Origin: Astragalus membranaceus
Taxonomy: Eukaryota > Streptophyta > Magnoliopsida > Fabales > Fabaceae
Assembly: GCA_039519185.1 (NCBI GenBank)
Contig: CM076850.1
Span: 85,852,270 to 85,916,269 of the forward strand
Length of the DNA: 64,000 nt
Direction of reading: 5' to 3'
Shown here: piece by piece, positions 24,522 to 34,499 of the stretch
How the letters are laid out: each line of letters starts with the position of its first letter
Position numbering within the stretch: the stretch's first letter is position 1
Notes under the pieces: model-generated
The model's input: only the letters and a program-made list of their open reading frames with translations
The model's database searches: none
What the model was told of the DNA's origin: nothing
Translations under genes and position numbers: made by a program

Positions 24522-24693
24522 CGCATCAACACGAAAGTGTCTATCTTTCCAAAAAAGAAGAAGAAAGAAAATTCGGATTTCTCCAAACGGACAAAATTGG
24601 TATAATTTCTGAATTCTTTATTTCTATTTTACCTTCGAAATATGTCTCGCGCAATTCATATTTCTTGGTAAAATCCAAATAAAGAGGGGCAGT

Positions 24694-27184
24694 TGTTATA
24701 CCCCAATTTTGTCCGAGCTCTTGTTAATAGTGTTTTAATTTGCTAGGTCGCATTTTTTGCAAGTCTCGAGTCTTGTTAACGCGTGTCGGTGTCATGCGAG
24801 TGTCGTTAAGATGCCATTTGTGTAATTGGGCCAACAGTTGGGTTATTGGGCCTACACATATACGAATTGGGCTTATCATCTTGAGACGGGCCCAAGAGCG
24901 CAGTTCTGAGTTAATTTTTAGTGCATTTGTCTAGTTGGGCCGGATTTCCCTTTTGTATTTGGCCCAACTTCTTTTATTATTTTTATTTTGTCCATTTAAT
25001 TTATTTTGGGTAATGCATAGTCCAAGATGTCAAAGAATCCAATTTAATAGCATTTAGGAGTGTCCAAGAGTCCAAAATGTCCAAAAAATATAGTAATAAA
25101 AAATAAAAAATAATAAAAACGAAAATTAAATAAAAAATGCAAATATTACAAAATAAATAAATAAAAAACTAAATGTTTTGTTGTGTATGTATTTTCGGCA
25201 TTAGAGCCATCTCCTTTTTGTTGTTCTTCACTTTTTCCCATTTTTGGCTAAAGTTAGCACAAATTTTACAAGCAAGCAGCAAAAGTCTGCTCCAAGCCAC
25301 CCATTGCTTCACATCATCCACTGCTCCACGCCACCCCCCCTCTAAACCCAGCAACATTCAATACCCAGAAGGTTTTTGCTTCCCTCTACACCAACCAGCC
25401 TGTATACAACACAAACAAACATACCACACAATCAGCCTATAAATACTGTGAACAGCAACATACCCACAGTCAGAAAAGAACACAAAAAAAAACAGTAGCA
25501 AAGAGAACCATTCGCATACAGAAAAATGCACACACAGCAGCAGAGAAGTCCCTGAGAAAACACAACAACTCACAAGCACCAAAAATAGAAGCAGTAGCAG
25601 TCAAAGCAACACACAGCAATAGTAATAGGCGAATAATCAGAAGCTGTATAAAAGATCATTGTTCGCACCTCCCTGTTTACTTCGTACGCCCCCTTTTGAA
25701 GCCCATGATTTTTTTTGAAACGCAGCCCAGCTTGCAAAAAAAAACAAGCTGGGCTCACTATCTGCACCCCAGTTTTAATAATGCACCCCTCCTTTTATTT
25801 ACACCCTTATTTTACTGCCGCACCCCCTGTTCTTTTTTTTTATTTCGTTTCTTTTCCCTAAGCGAACCTTTTTTTCTTACAAACCTTTTTTTCCCAATAA
25901 TGGATAAATGTTTCCCCAAACAAAAATTAATCCAATTGCGAAAACTTTTCAAAATCGAAACTTTGTTAATAGTCTTGCGAAGCATCTGCTTGCATGATTA
26001 TTAACAATGGAGTGCAAGTGATAATCACCCATAACCTTTGTTAGTTTGATTATCATGAATGCTTTCGATTTCAAAAGATATTTTCCCAAGCATCAAAAAT
26101 CACGGCAAGTGTTAGTAATGATCACCCATAACCTTTGTTAGTTTGACCATCATGAACGCTCTTCATTTTCCAAAACATCATCAAAAGGATTTTTTCATTT
26201 TCAAGGCTCCTTAGAACTACGTCGCTTTGATTCCCGTTTGGGATACGTAGGAGCGAGTCACATTCTCGTCAAGCGCAATCATAAAAAGTTTAGCATTTGC
26301 ATAACAAAAAGAAAAGAGTTATTTTCATAACAAAAAAAGAATCACTTTTGCAAACCAAGATCATTTTCAGAACGAAGACCTTTTCCTTTCTAAAAACATT
26401 TTCAACCCATCGTCGCTAGTGGCTAATCAGAACCTTTGTTCGTCTAGCCATTGGTGGCGATGTCTTTTTCCCAAAAGAACAACAAGCGATGATCACTCAT
26501 AACCTTTGTTAGTTTGATCATTCGTGCTAATCAATCTCTTTCGAAAACCCCTTTCAAAAGAACAAATAAAAACGAGTTGATACTAATAGTCAATCAGAAC
26601 CTTTGTTCGTCTGACTGACGGTAGTAACTCTCATTTTCAAGAGTACTTAGCGGTGATTACCCATAACCTTTGTTAGTTTAATCATTCACTAAATGCTCGT
26701 TCTATTTCGAAAACTCACTAAAAAGATAAAAGACAAAAACCTTTTTCAGGACAAAGAAGAACTACGTAGCTTTGAGTTCTCCATCGCACCGGGAGATACG
26801 TAGGAGCGGGCCATGTCCCGTCAAGCATTTTTTTTTCTAAAAACCCATTCTTCCCCCTTTTCTTTTTCATGATAAATAAAGATTTTCATTAAGAATTTTT
26901 CAACAAGAAGTAGAGAGGCAAAGTTAAGTATTTTCAAGTCAACACACTAAAACCACACATTTAATTAAAGGTTCCCTCTCAGTAGAGAGGACGTGTGGGG
27001 TGCTAACACCTTCCCCGCACGTAACCGACCCCCGAACCCTATTCTCTAGTTTCGCAAGACCAATCGCTTTCCAAAAAAGGTTTTCCTAATATTTTCCTTA
27101 ATAAATATTGGTGGCGGCTTCATTGATTTTAGAAAAGTTGTGAACGAGGAAGGTTCTCCCTCGGGGACTTTTTCGGGCGCAACA
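24694..27184 (+). repeat. 3' LTR of the Ogre-like element
   Basis: It is collinear with 14688-17175 over its whole length with sparse differences (GGACCAACAG versus GGGCCAACAG, for example). AAAGAGGGGCAGT precedes it and GGGCGCAACA ends it. Confidence 0.9.
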
Positions 27185-27333
27185 ATCGCTTCTTCTTCTT
27201 CCTCAGGCGCTGTCTCCTCATCGCGACCTTTCTTCTCCACCGCCAATCCGAACCAACAACATTACTCTTGAAGTCATCTCCACCACTGAAAAGCAGAATC
27301 GCTCCTCCTCATCCCGAGCTTTCTTCTTCTCAG
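27185..27333 (+). promoter_or_regulatory. leader of CACTA-C, second part, ending in a splice donor
   Basis: CT-rich DNA resumes after the Ogre-like element and ends CTTCTCAG|GTTAGTTTC, a good donor at 27334. The next acceptor, AATTCAG, is at 27496-27503, directly before the inositol-phosphate-synthase exon. This arrangement would splice the element leader onto captured coding sequence. Confidence 0.45.
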
Positions 27334-27503
27334 GTTAGTTTCTTCTTCTCTTCTTTGATGATTGTTTGATTTGGGGAAAATTGTTCATTTTCTGCATGAA
27401 TTGAAAACCCTAATTTCTGATTTTTTTTTAATTTGGAAACCCTAATTTTTTTAATTTGAAAACCCTAATTGTTCAATTTGTTGTTATGTTGACATGAATT
27501 CAG

Positions 27504-27593
27504 GGAGTTTAAGGAAGCCAACAAGGTGGACAGGGTAGTTGTGGGTCTTAACGACACCATGGAGAATCTCATGGCTTAAGTCGACAGAATGGT
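27504..27593 (+). pseudogene. captured inositol-3-phosphate synthase fragment with internal deletion
   Basis: The plus strand reads EFKEANKVDRVVVGLNDTME then NLMA, a stop, VDR. Plant myo-inositol-3-phosphate synthase, the NAD-dependent enzyme making inositol-3-phosphate from glucose-6-phosphate, has FKEANKVDKVVVLWTANTER followed by YSNVVVGLNDTMENL. The LWTANTERYSNV segment is missing, with the join between VV repeats, and CAA/GCA-like codons have changed to a TAA stop. Only about 30 residues of roughly 510 remain. It is the first captured exon after the leader. Confidence 0.65.
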
Positions 27594-28099
27594 TTCAATG
27601 TTGATTCATGTGATTTGGTTGTTATTTGGTTATTATTGTGATTTGCAATTTTCCGATGATGGGTTGGATGATGAAGTCATGCTTCCTAACAGTGATTATT
27701 ACTGATGCTTCAATCTGAACCTTTCCACTTTGCATTTTATTGTGTTTTTTTACTCTTAATTTGTTGTTTATGCTTTTATGTTGGATTTTGTGTTTGATTT
27801 TGTAGTGGTTCATGGGATTTTTGCCATTTGGAAGGATTGATGTTTTGTCTACGCTACACAGGATTTATGTTTTCTCCGCTCAATATGGTATTGTTCACTC
27901 CTCAAGACTAATTGTTAAAAAAATAGTGTTAGAGAGAGTGGGAGAGGCTTCTGTTAAAACCACTGTAAGATTTTTTTTGTCCCATGTTGTTTATGCATCT
28001 TTATTTTAAATGCTATCTTTTTGTTGGAATTGCACCACTTTTAATATTGTGCAAAACAGTACAGAGATGAAGGGAATTTATTTTTACCCCTGTTGCTAG
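27594..28099 (+). other. CACTA-C interior with one unidentified possible exon
   Basis: Between the inositol-synthase and PRMT5 exons there is intron-like T-rich DNA. An open stretch follows an AG at about 27805 and reads GFLPFGRIDVLSTLHRIYVF and on to about 28009. I do not recognise it. Confidence 0.35.
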
Positions 28100-28320
28100 G
28101 TACTGATGGTTGTTGGAGCAGGACGCGGACATCTCGTGGGGGCATCATTACAGGTGTGATATTGTTCCTCATGGTTTACCATAAGTGACTTTGTCAACTG
28201 CAGGCTGGATATATCTTATTCTTTAGAGTGGTTTTTGTCTTGTAGGCTGCGGAAGAAACTGGGAGGAAGCTAAAAGTTTATGCTGTTGCATAGAATCCAA
28301 ATGCAGTTGTTACTCTTCAT
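28100..28320 (+). pseudogene. PRMT5: captured PRMT5 (arginine methyltransferase) two-exon fragment
   Basis: Exon one (28100-28153) reads VLMVVGAGRGHLVGASLQ and includes the GxGRG S-adenosylmethionine-binding motif I. Exon two (28246-28320) reads AAEETGRKLKVYAVA, stop, NPNAVVTLH. GT-AG sites join them in phase. PRMT5 makes symmetric dimethylarginine on Sm proteins and histones, and its core has VLMVVGAGRGPLVRASL...AVEKNPNAVVTL. The TAG where the family has lysine, and the Pro-to-His and Arg-to-Gly changes, show loss of constraint. Only about 45 residues are present. Confidence 0.78.
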
Positions 28321-29417
28321 GTTAGTCATGGATCTTTTATGCTTTGTAGAGAATCCAAGAATTTATGTGTCAACATAATGTTATTTGTGTATGACAGAAG
28401 TAGCAAAACTCAAATTTGTTGCCTAAACTTCAAGTATGATTTTTTTTGAAGTATATTTTAAATGCTTGAATGTCCTATACTTTGTCATGCACTTTTTATG
28501 AAGTATATTTTAAGTTTTTCGTATCATTTCTCTTTGTATAACTGTTTGCATTGCATTTATGTATAAAATTGTCGTTTTAAGTTTTTAACATCTATTTCTT
28601 TATGTATAATTGCATGTATTGATGTCTGTTAGTTGGTTAATTGTATATATGGATGTAAGTCTTTACTCAGTGGAAGTAAGTTTTTACAAATTCCTAGAAC
28701 TCTGGTTTCTCCTTGGCTCACTCGCTTGCTTCATGTCAAAGCAATTTGTATCACAGACAATCCTTGTTCTTGATTGTTGCTAATTTTTTGTGGTTTATAG
28801 TTGAGTATCAAATGTTACTTTTACCATCAACATCATTTGTTATGGTTTTGTGTATATTGATAGAAATCAAGAGTCTTTTTGGTTTGAAAAACGTTTTTTT
28901 CTATGGTGAAAACAAGAGTTTGTTTTTATGAAGTATTTGAAAACAGGAAATGGTGAAAACAAAGAGTTTGTGTATATTGATAGCAGTCATGAAGGCGTAT
29001 TTTTATACCAAGGCTATTCCCCTTCCCCTAATATTAATTCATACTATATTTATATTTAAAGTCTTTGTCAGATTGGTTCGGATTTGGTTGGGATCTTTTT
29101 CGTTTCACAAAACAAAGATTGGTTGAAATATGGTGTGTTGAATGTTGCTAAAAGTCTCTATAATTTTGTTTATACTCTAAAACTGTTATTCTTCTAAGTA
29201 ATTGGGGGCTATGCTTTTTCTCTCACACTTTGATAACTTTCTTTCTTTGTACTTGGCTATGGTGCTTTTGGAAGCACAATTACTCCCTTAGGATTAGAGG
29301 GATGTTACAAATAATATTATATACTATTCCCTTATGAGTATATAATATTGTCTCTTGTCCCCTCCATATTCATCACATTGCTGACTTAGCTTTTCAATCC
29401 TTTGATGGTTTTTGCAG
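28321..29417 (+). other. intron-like DNA between PRMT5 and PLAC8 fragments
   Basis: T-rich DNA with short frames only. No further PRMT5 exon is recognisable, so the capture ended shortly after the motif I exons. Confidence 0.4.
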
Positions 29418-30243
29418 CTTCAAAGACATTTTCAAGCTGTATGTAATTGGGAATTCCTGCTTTGGTTGGAATTGCCTTGCACCGTACTTTTCATATCCTA
29501 GCCGTACTGCTATTCGTCGGAGGTTCAATTTAGAGGTACATTACTCTTTTATTCTTAGTCTCTTATTATGTAGTGATTATTTGTTACTGTTATGAAATCT
29601 CCTATTGTGAGGGTGTACTTGAAGTTGATCAGATTCAGAGGCCATTGTAAATCCATTTATATGGCTGCTGAAATCAACACTGATATCAATGGTTATAGTG
29701 AAATATTACAGTACATGTACTTTTTCTTTGTGATCTGGTCCAGTTCCTGTCGTTGTGTTTTATATCTAATAATATGGCATACCTTGCCCAAAAAATGTTT
29801 TCTTGACTGTGTTTAAATTGACCCGTGTACTTTAAACCTCTTTATATACTAAGAATACAGACATGCATTACAGTCTTACAGCACAACTAGACAATCCAAA
29901 ATGAATTCAACAATACAAAGTTGATTGTGAATAAATTATAAATTGAACAAAACTTCAAGCATGGCAACTTCAATTTATAATTTATTCACAATCATCTTTG
30001 TATTGTTGAAATTATTTATACGGTGTCCCCAAGTACTTTATCTATTTTACCTTGTTAGTTGTTTCATAGATGATAATCCTACACAAGTAAATTTCAGATT
30101 AATGGAAGAGTGAACAGTGTGAATCGACATGTAACTTTGCAACTCATGTCTTTTGTCATGTTTGTGCTCTTTGTCAAGAAGGTCGCGAGCTCCGTCGTAG
30201 ACTTCCTCATCCCGGCAGACCAGAGCATGGGGCGTGGGGCTTG
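29418..30243 (+). pseudogene. captured PLAC8-domain (cysteine-rich) protein, two exons
   Basis: Exon one (29418-29535) reads GNSCFGWNCLAPYFSYPSRT then AIRRRFNLE and ends at a GT donor. Exon two starts after AG at about 30098 and, from 30130, reads CNFATHVFCHVCALCQEGRE then LRRRLPHPG before leaving the family sequence. PLAC8 proteins carry CDFATH..CH.CALCQE.RE, with the Cys/His cluster, in the second half of the domain and RR.FN(I/L)EG before it. They are membrane-associated and affect organ size or metal transport. A frame problem exists at the start of exon two, and the C-terminal end is replaced by unrelated sequence. Confidence 0.72.
29906..30010 (+). repeat. near-perfect 41-bp inverted repeat with 23-nt loop
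   Basis: Arm 29906-29946 and arm 29970-30010 are reverse complements except for one base (AAAGTTGATT against AAAGATGATT). The arms start TTCAACAATACAAAG and end AAATTATAAATTGA. It lies in the intron between the two PLAC8 exons and would form a stable hairpin in a transcript. Confidence 0.8.
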
Positions 30244-31149
30244 AAAATATTCCTCCTCATCTTTGGGGTGCTATTCTTGTGCATGTTGCTGTTGCCTCTA
30301 TACTAGGCATTTTGAAGATGAAAATTGGAAGTATCCAGGAATTGTTCCGGAATGCATGCCTTTCTAGGTCATAGTCCCTATAGTTTTCTCTTTTATATTA
30401 GACTCTATATAGCAAGGTTTGATGTTTTGAGCTACAAAACTCTGTTTTTGTTTGAAAGTGAAAGCTACAAAACTCTGTTTTACTTGATCCTTTATGTTAT
30501 TTATATTGGGTTCCATGTAATTAGTTGGTTCTAGCTCCTCTCAACCTTTCTTTCTTATCTTTTTTTTCTAATGATTGTTTCTGTTACTTAGTTTTGTCAT
30601 GTTTTAAAAATGCATTTTTTATTGTGATAGAAATTAAGTAAAAGGAAAAGCGAATTTTGGAGAAGTGTATTTTTGTTGTTGGACATTTTTGAAAGTTATT
30701 TTGCTTTGAACTCTCATAGATCTTGCATTTGAGTTGCTACATATTAAACTCCTTAAACAATATGTTAAAGTTAAGTGATGAGCAAGGTCTTATGTTGATC
30801 TATTTATCTAACAACAAATGCATGGAGGTTTTACATATACTTGCTTTGTGGTTGTAGATTCATTGAGATTCACTGTCTCAAAAAGCACTGGTCATGCAGG
30901 AATGTGCATAGGGTAAGCTGTTAATACTACATTAGTATACTGCATTTTTTCATTGTGATTTTCTCTTGATTAGTTATTTCAATTCTTTGTAGCTAATATA
31001 TGTGATCAACAATTGGTTAGATATTTGAGTCCAAAAGCACTTTGAAATAAGATGTCTTTCCAAAAGCTATGAATTATAGTATCCATTTTCCTTTGGTAGA
31101 TTTTTTGGTTCACAAGCTTGATGTAAGATTTTTCACCTTTCCCCCTTGG

Positions 31150-31290
31150 CAGTGGCAGGCAGGACCAAGACAACAGGCTACCTCATCTGAATTTCAACCA
31201 GATAAAAGTAGCTGGGGTTGGAATTGGATAAAAGTAGCTGAAGTAGCAAATTTAGTGATGAAACATGATGCAGCTGTGCAGTGGAGTTGA
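31150..31290 (+). pseudogene. possible captured IQD (IQ67-domain) protein fragment
   Basis: After a TTGGCAG acceptor the frame reads ATSSEFQPDKSSWGWNW and continues IKVAEVANLVMKHDAAVQWS to a stop. IQD calmodulin-binding proteins contain PDKSSWGWNWLERWMA, so the first half fits and the rest does not. With only about 15 informative residues, chance resemblance cannot be excluded. It lies near the right end of CACTA-C on the same strand as the other captured exons. Confidence 0.35.
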
Positions 31291-33217
31291 TGAGAATTCA
31301 ATTGGAGCATGTGCTCAACTTGTGTTTGCACCTATTGATGAGTCATTTGCATAATAAGTTTTGTCTGAAATTAGTAATAGCATTAATTTACTGGCTGGGC
31401 CTTCATGCTATTCTCAGTTGTGATACATAAGAAATTGCTTATTGTATACTATGAAATTATTGGAAGTTCAATCTGAGCTTTAGAATTTGGTCCATCATAT
31501 CCACAAAGTTGTATATATACTTACATAGGAGAGGAAAATACAGTGACATTTACATATCCACAAAGTTGTATATATAGCTTTAGAATTTAGAATCTGAGCT
31601 TTAGAATTTGATATATAATTTAATTTTTTTTTATTTTTTTTTTAAAATTTCCGATGGATTTCCGACGGATTTGCGACGAAAATGTGTCAGAGTTTGCGAC
31701 GACTTTGCCACGGATATTTGCGACGGGTTTCCGACGACTTTGCGACGGAGACATTTGCGACTAAAAAATCCGTCGGAAAAAAATCTGCGACGAGCGATTT
31801 TGCGACGACTTTTTGTCCGTCGGAAAGTTCGTCGGAAACGTCAATTTCCGACGAAAATTGCTGTGTTTGCGACGAAAATTGCCGTCGGAAATCGTCGATT
31901 TTCTTGTAGTGTATATCTACTCAACTATGTCTGGGGCTCATTATCAATCGTTCATAACTTAATTAACTTCGTTAATTTATTAAATCTTCTGCATCTAACT
32001 AGTACTAAGTCATTATTTAGCTATGAGTATTTCGTCCTTTTATTATGCTACTCGTGATTTACGACTAATCTGAATTGCTCTCCTGTCACTAAGAATTATT
32101 CATTAAAATCACAACACATTGCTTATCATCATCTCAATCATTTACAAGCATTCAAATCATTTACAGTCATCCGAATTATTTACAATCATCCAAAATATAT
32201 ACAGTCATCCAAATTAAATAAATTGAATAAATAATAAATGAATAAATACAAACAAAATATAAATAGTGATAATCAATACCATTATAGTCTATCCCCTATT
32301 CCCCATATTGAATAGAAGCCCTTTCCCCCCATAACTGGATAAATAAAAATTGTAGTACTGAAAGCAGAACCAACTTGTCTACCGCAATGAATTTAGCATC
32401 AAACGAGTACACGAAAAATTTATGAGCCACTCGGGAAGCGGAAAATAGTTGAAAAAAATAATATAAAACTAGTTCTAAATAATTTTTGGAGATTATTAAA
32501 ACTGAAATGAAATTAAAACGGAGTAAAAAGAGTGACCGGAAAACGTCTCACCGAGATAGCGGGTTACGAGGGTCCGACATCAACTTCACCGAAAAGAAAA
32601 CGAGACCACTACTTCCCAAAGGTTTCGACGCGTAGAATCTCAAAACGATGTTCGTTTTTCCAACCGGAGATCATGGTGGCCGGAAACTTATGATTACAAC
32701 TCGCATGAGGTTTTTTGTTCACGCCAAACTGTGCTTCAATCGATAAAACATACACTAGAAATGGATTCAGGGGTTGATTTCAAGTTGGGTGGTCTATTTT
32801 CGGGTCAAATGGAGGCGCCTTTAGTGAGGAAGGAAGAGAGAAGTCAGATGGTGTGGTTTTTTTTCCTTTCTTTTTTCGATAAGCAATTGATTTTATTAAT
32901 GAGAGTACAAGGAGTACTTCAACCCGTACAATTACCTTGAGGTTTCGTTAAAACCTCCCTGAGCCAAAGCCCCATGAGAATAATTCAGATGGTGTGGGTT
33001 GTTGTTGGCTGCGGTGTTACTGTCGTGAAACTATGAATAGTAGGTTTAAAAAAATAGAGTCGGTTGGTGCATGTTTTTAAAACGAGAGGTGCGGCTAGTA
33101 AGCTGTTTTTTCCCGTTATCACTGATGTGAAAGTAGAATTGCAAAGGAAAGTCTCATATCTATTTTTTCTTATTATTCTTCTTTAAATATATTTCTACCC
33201 TTGTAATAATAATAATA

Positions 33218-33403
33218 ACCCACGGAGTGTGGTTGAGTGGTTGGGTCTCATCCTCTCTTAACCAAGTGTCGAGGGTTCGATCCTCGCCTTGGGTATGGAG
33301 CAGCTTTAAATCCCTGGGCCAGCTGTCCCACCATTCGAGGGGCCTCCAATCCAACGAGGGGATTAGTCATTGTGTTCGGTCGTGGATACCCTGGTATATA
33401 CCA

Positions 33404-33464
<61 letters not shown>
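33218..33464 (+). mobile_element. tRNA-derived SINE with a (TAA)n tail
   Basis: The 5' part carries RNA polymerase III promoter boxes: A box TGGTTGAGTGG at 33230-33240 and B box GGTTCGATCC at 33274-33283, correctly spaced. A unique body of about 120 bp follows (AGCTGTCCCACCATTCGAGG) and then about twenty TAA units. No tRNA cloverleaf with discriminator or anticodon stem closes, so it is a SINE rather than a tRNA gene. It is inserted in the solo LTR. Confidence 0.75.
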
Positions 33465-33682
33465 GATTCTATCAAATAAGAATACTAATAATAACTCGTT
33501 GGTAATATTTAAGAAAGTAATAAGACAATAGCAAATTATTAAATATGTTATTTACTAAAATACGTAAACAAATTTATAATCAAATTAATAATATATGCAC
33601 ACATGTTTACCCATAGATTATTATGAAAATTGGGCTGTTACAATTACCGCCCAGGAATAATTTTTTTTTCAAACTAGGAAAG

Positions 33683-33941
33683 TGTTATAAATAAACTCAA
33701 ATAGAGTAAGAACAAGAATAGAAGATGAGATAATAATAGAGCTATTGTATTGTACTCTTCAAAGGTGTCATTTACATTGCCATATAAGTCCTATTTATAG
33801 GATACAAATCTTGTAACGTACAAGCACAAAGTTAAGAGCAATAAGAATGAGTTAAAGCTCTTTACTCATGGGAGTTATAGAGTATCCTAGGCAAGATGAA
33901 AGGACTAAGGAGAGATGGACATCCACCAATTATTCATAACA
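33683..33941 (-). repeat. 3' LTR of the Copia element
   Basis: It matches 38671-38929 nearly base for base, with scattered differences such as GTGTCATTTACA versus GTGACATTTACA. The adjacent CTCCCCCTT at 33942-33950 is the polypurine tract read from the other strand. Confidence 0.8.
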
Positions 33942-34499
33942 CTCCCCCTTGGATGTCCATTGAGGATATACCTCATTAAAACCTTACCAAGAAAAAACCC
34001 ACTGGGAAAAATTCTTAGTGAAGGAAAAAGAGTACAATATCATTTATGTGGGGAACTGCCTCGTTAAAAACCTTTCGTAGAAAACCCAATGGGACAAAAC
34101 CACGACAAGGAAAAAAGAGTACACTTTTCTCCCCCTGTTTGAAGAATCTCTTAAGAATATACATTTAGATTTTCTCCCCCTGATGCATATGAAGCAATAT
34201 ACTTCGTAATATATCCTCCTTTCAATTGAGATTCATAGTTGGTATTATCTTCGGGGTTTCTTCCTTGAATTGTTGGTATTCAAACATGATATGAGGAAGT
34301 GATAACTATAGATTTTTATGTAGATCATGATGATGCCCCCATGTCGCCATATGTAAATAATCACATACTTCAGAACTGGCTTGATCTGGACCAGAAAAAT
34401 ATCTTGTATCTGCATGGTTAATTTGATGGACATATATTCATAAAATAATTGCTTCAATTCAATCGTAAAAATATAAAATAAATATATCTTACTTTGTTC

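Larger units (their letters stand above)
17196..24680 (+). other. non-coding interior of the Ogre-like element
   Basis: About 7.5 kb without retrotransposon protein domains. It is A/C-rich with countless GCATTTCAT, CATTGCATC and TCATTCATCA words, and frames on both strands are short and repetitive. Near the 3' end (23940-24370) is a less repetitive patch whose frames show no domain I recognise. Length and lack of coding sequence place it among large retrotransposon derivatives. Confidence 0.6.
14688..27184 (+). mobile_element. Ogre-like non-autonomous LTR retrotransposon (large derivative), complete
   Basis: Two LTRs of about 2.49 kb (14688-17175, 24694-27184) start TGTTATACCCC and end GGGCGCAACA. 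A perfect 5-bp duplication ATCGC flanks the element (14683-14687, 27185-27189). The primer site CTGGCGACTTCACTGGGGA matches the tRNA-Arg type used by Ogre/Tat gypsy elements, and AAAGAGGGGCAG before LTR2 is the polypurine tract. The 7.5-kb interior contains no gag, protease, reverse transcriptase or integrase, so proteins must have come from a relative. LTRs differ only by scattered bases and 1-bp indels, so insertion is fairly recent. Confidence 0.9.
14178..31911 (+). mobile_element. CACTA-C: gene-capturing CACTA transposon
   Basis: Left end CACTACAAGAATAAGTGC at 14178; right end, reversed, CACTACAAGAAAATCGACG at 31911. Subterminal GCGACGGA/TCCGTCGC arrays occupy about 14210-14395 and 31650-31900. 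The flanking triplets are ATA (left) and TAT (right), so no clean duplication is seen. The interior has a pyrimidine-rich leader at the left, split by an Ogre-like element, then plus-strand exons of inositol-phosphate synthase, PRMT5, PLAC8 and possibly an IQD protein. Without the retrotransposon it is about 5.2 kb, similar to CACTA-A. It is inserted in the solo LTR. Confidence 0.82.
13364..33642 (-). repeat. solo LTR of a gypsy-type retrotransposon, split by CACTA-C and carrying a SINE
   Basis: On minus it begins TGTAACAGCCCAATTTTCAT (33642) and ends AGGTGCCA (13364), so it is bounded by TG..CA. The 7-mer ATTACCG directly abuts both edges (13357-13363 and 33643-33649). The TGTAACAGCCC start is typical of chromovirus LTRs. 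Without CACTA-C (14178-31911) it is about 2.5 kb. No internal retrotransposon sequence is attached, so it is most simply a solo LTR. A 7-bp flank is longer than the usual 5 bp, so the exact boundary may be off by a few bases. Confidence 0.5.

Noticed and set aside
14178..31911. Target duplication for CACTA-C
   Set aside because: Flanking triplets are ATA and TAT; I do not count them as a match.
33218..33300. tRNA gene
   Set aside because: A and B boxes are present but the sequence does not close a cloverleaf and continues into a SINE body and A-rich tail.
33227..33505. Open frames with poly-Asn or poly-Ile runs
   Set aside because: They are translations of the SINE body and its (TAA)n tail.
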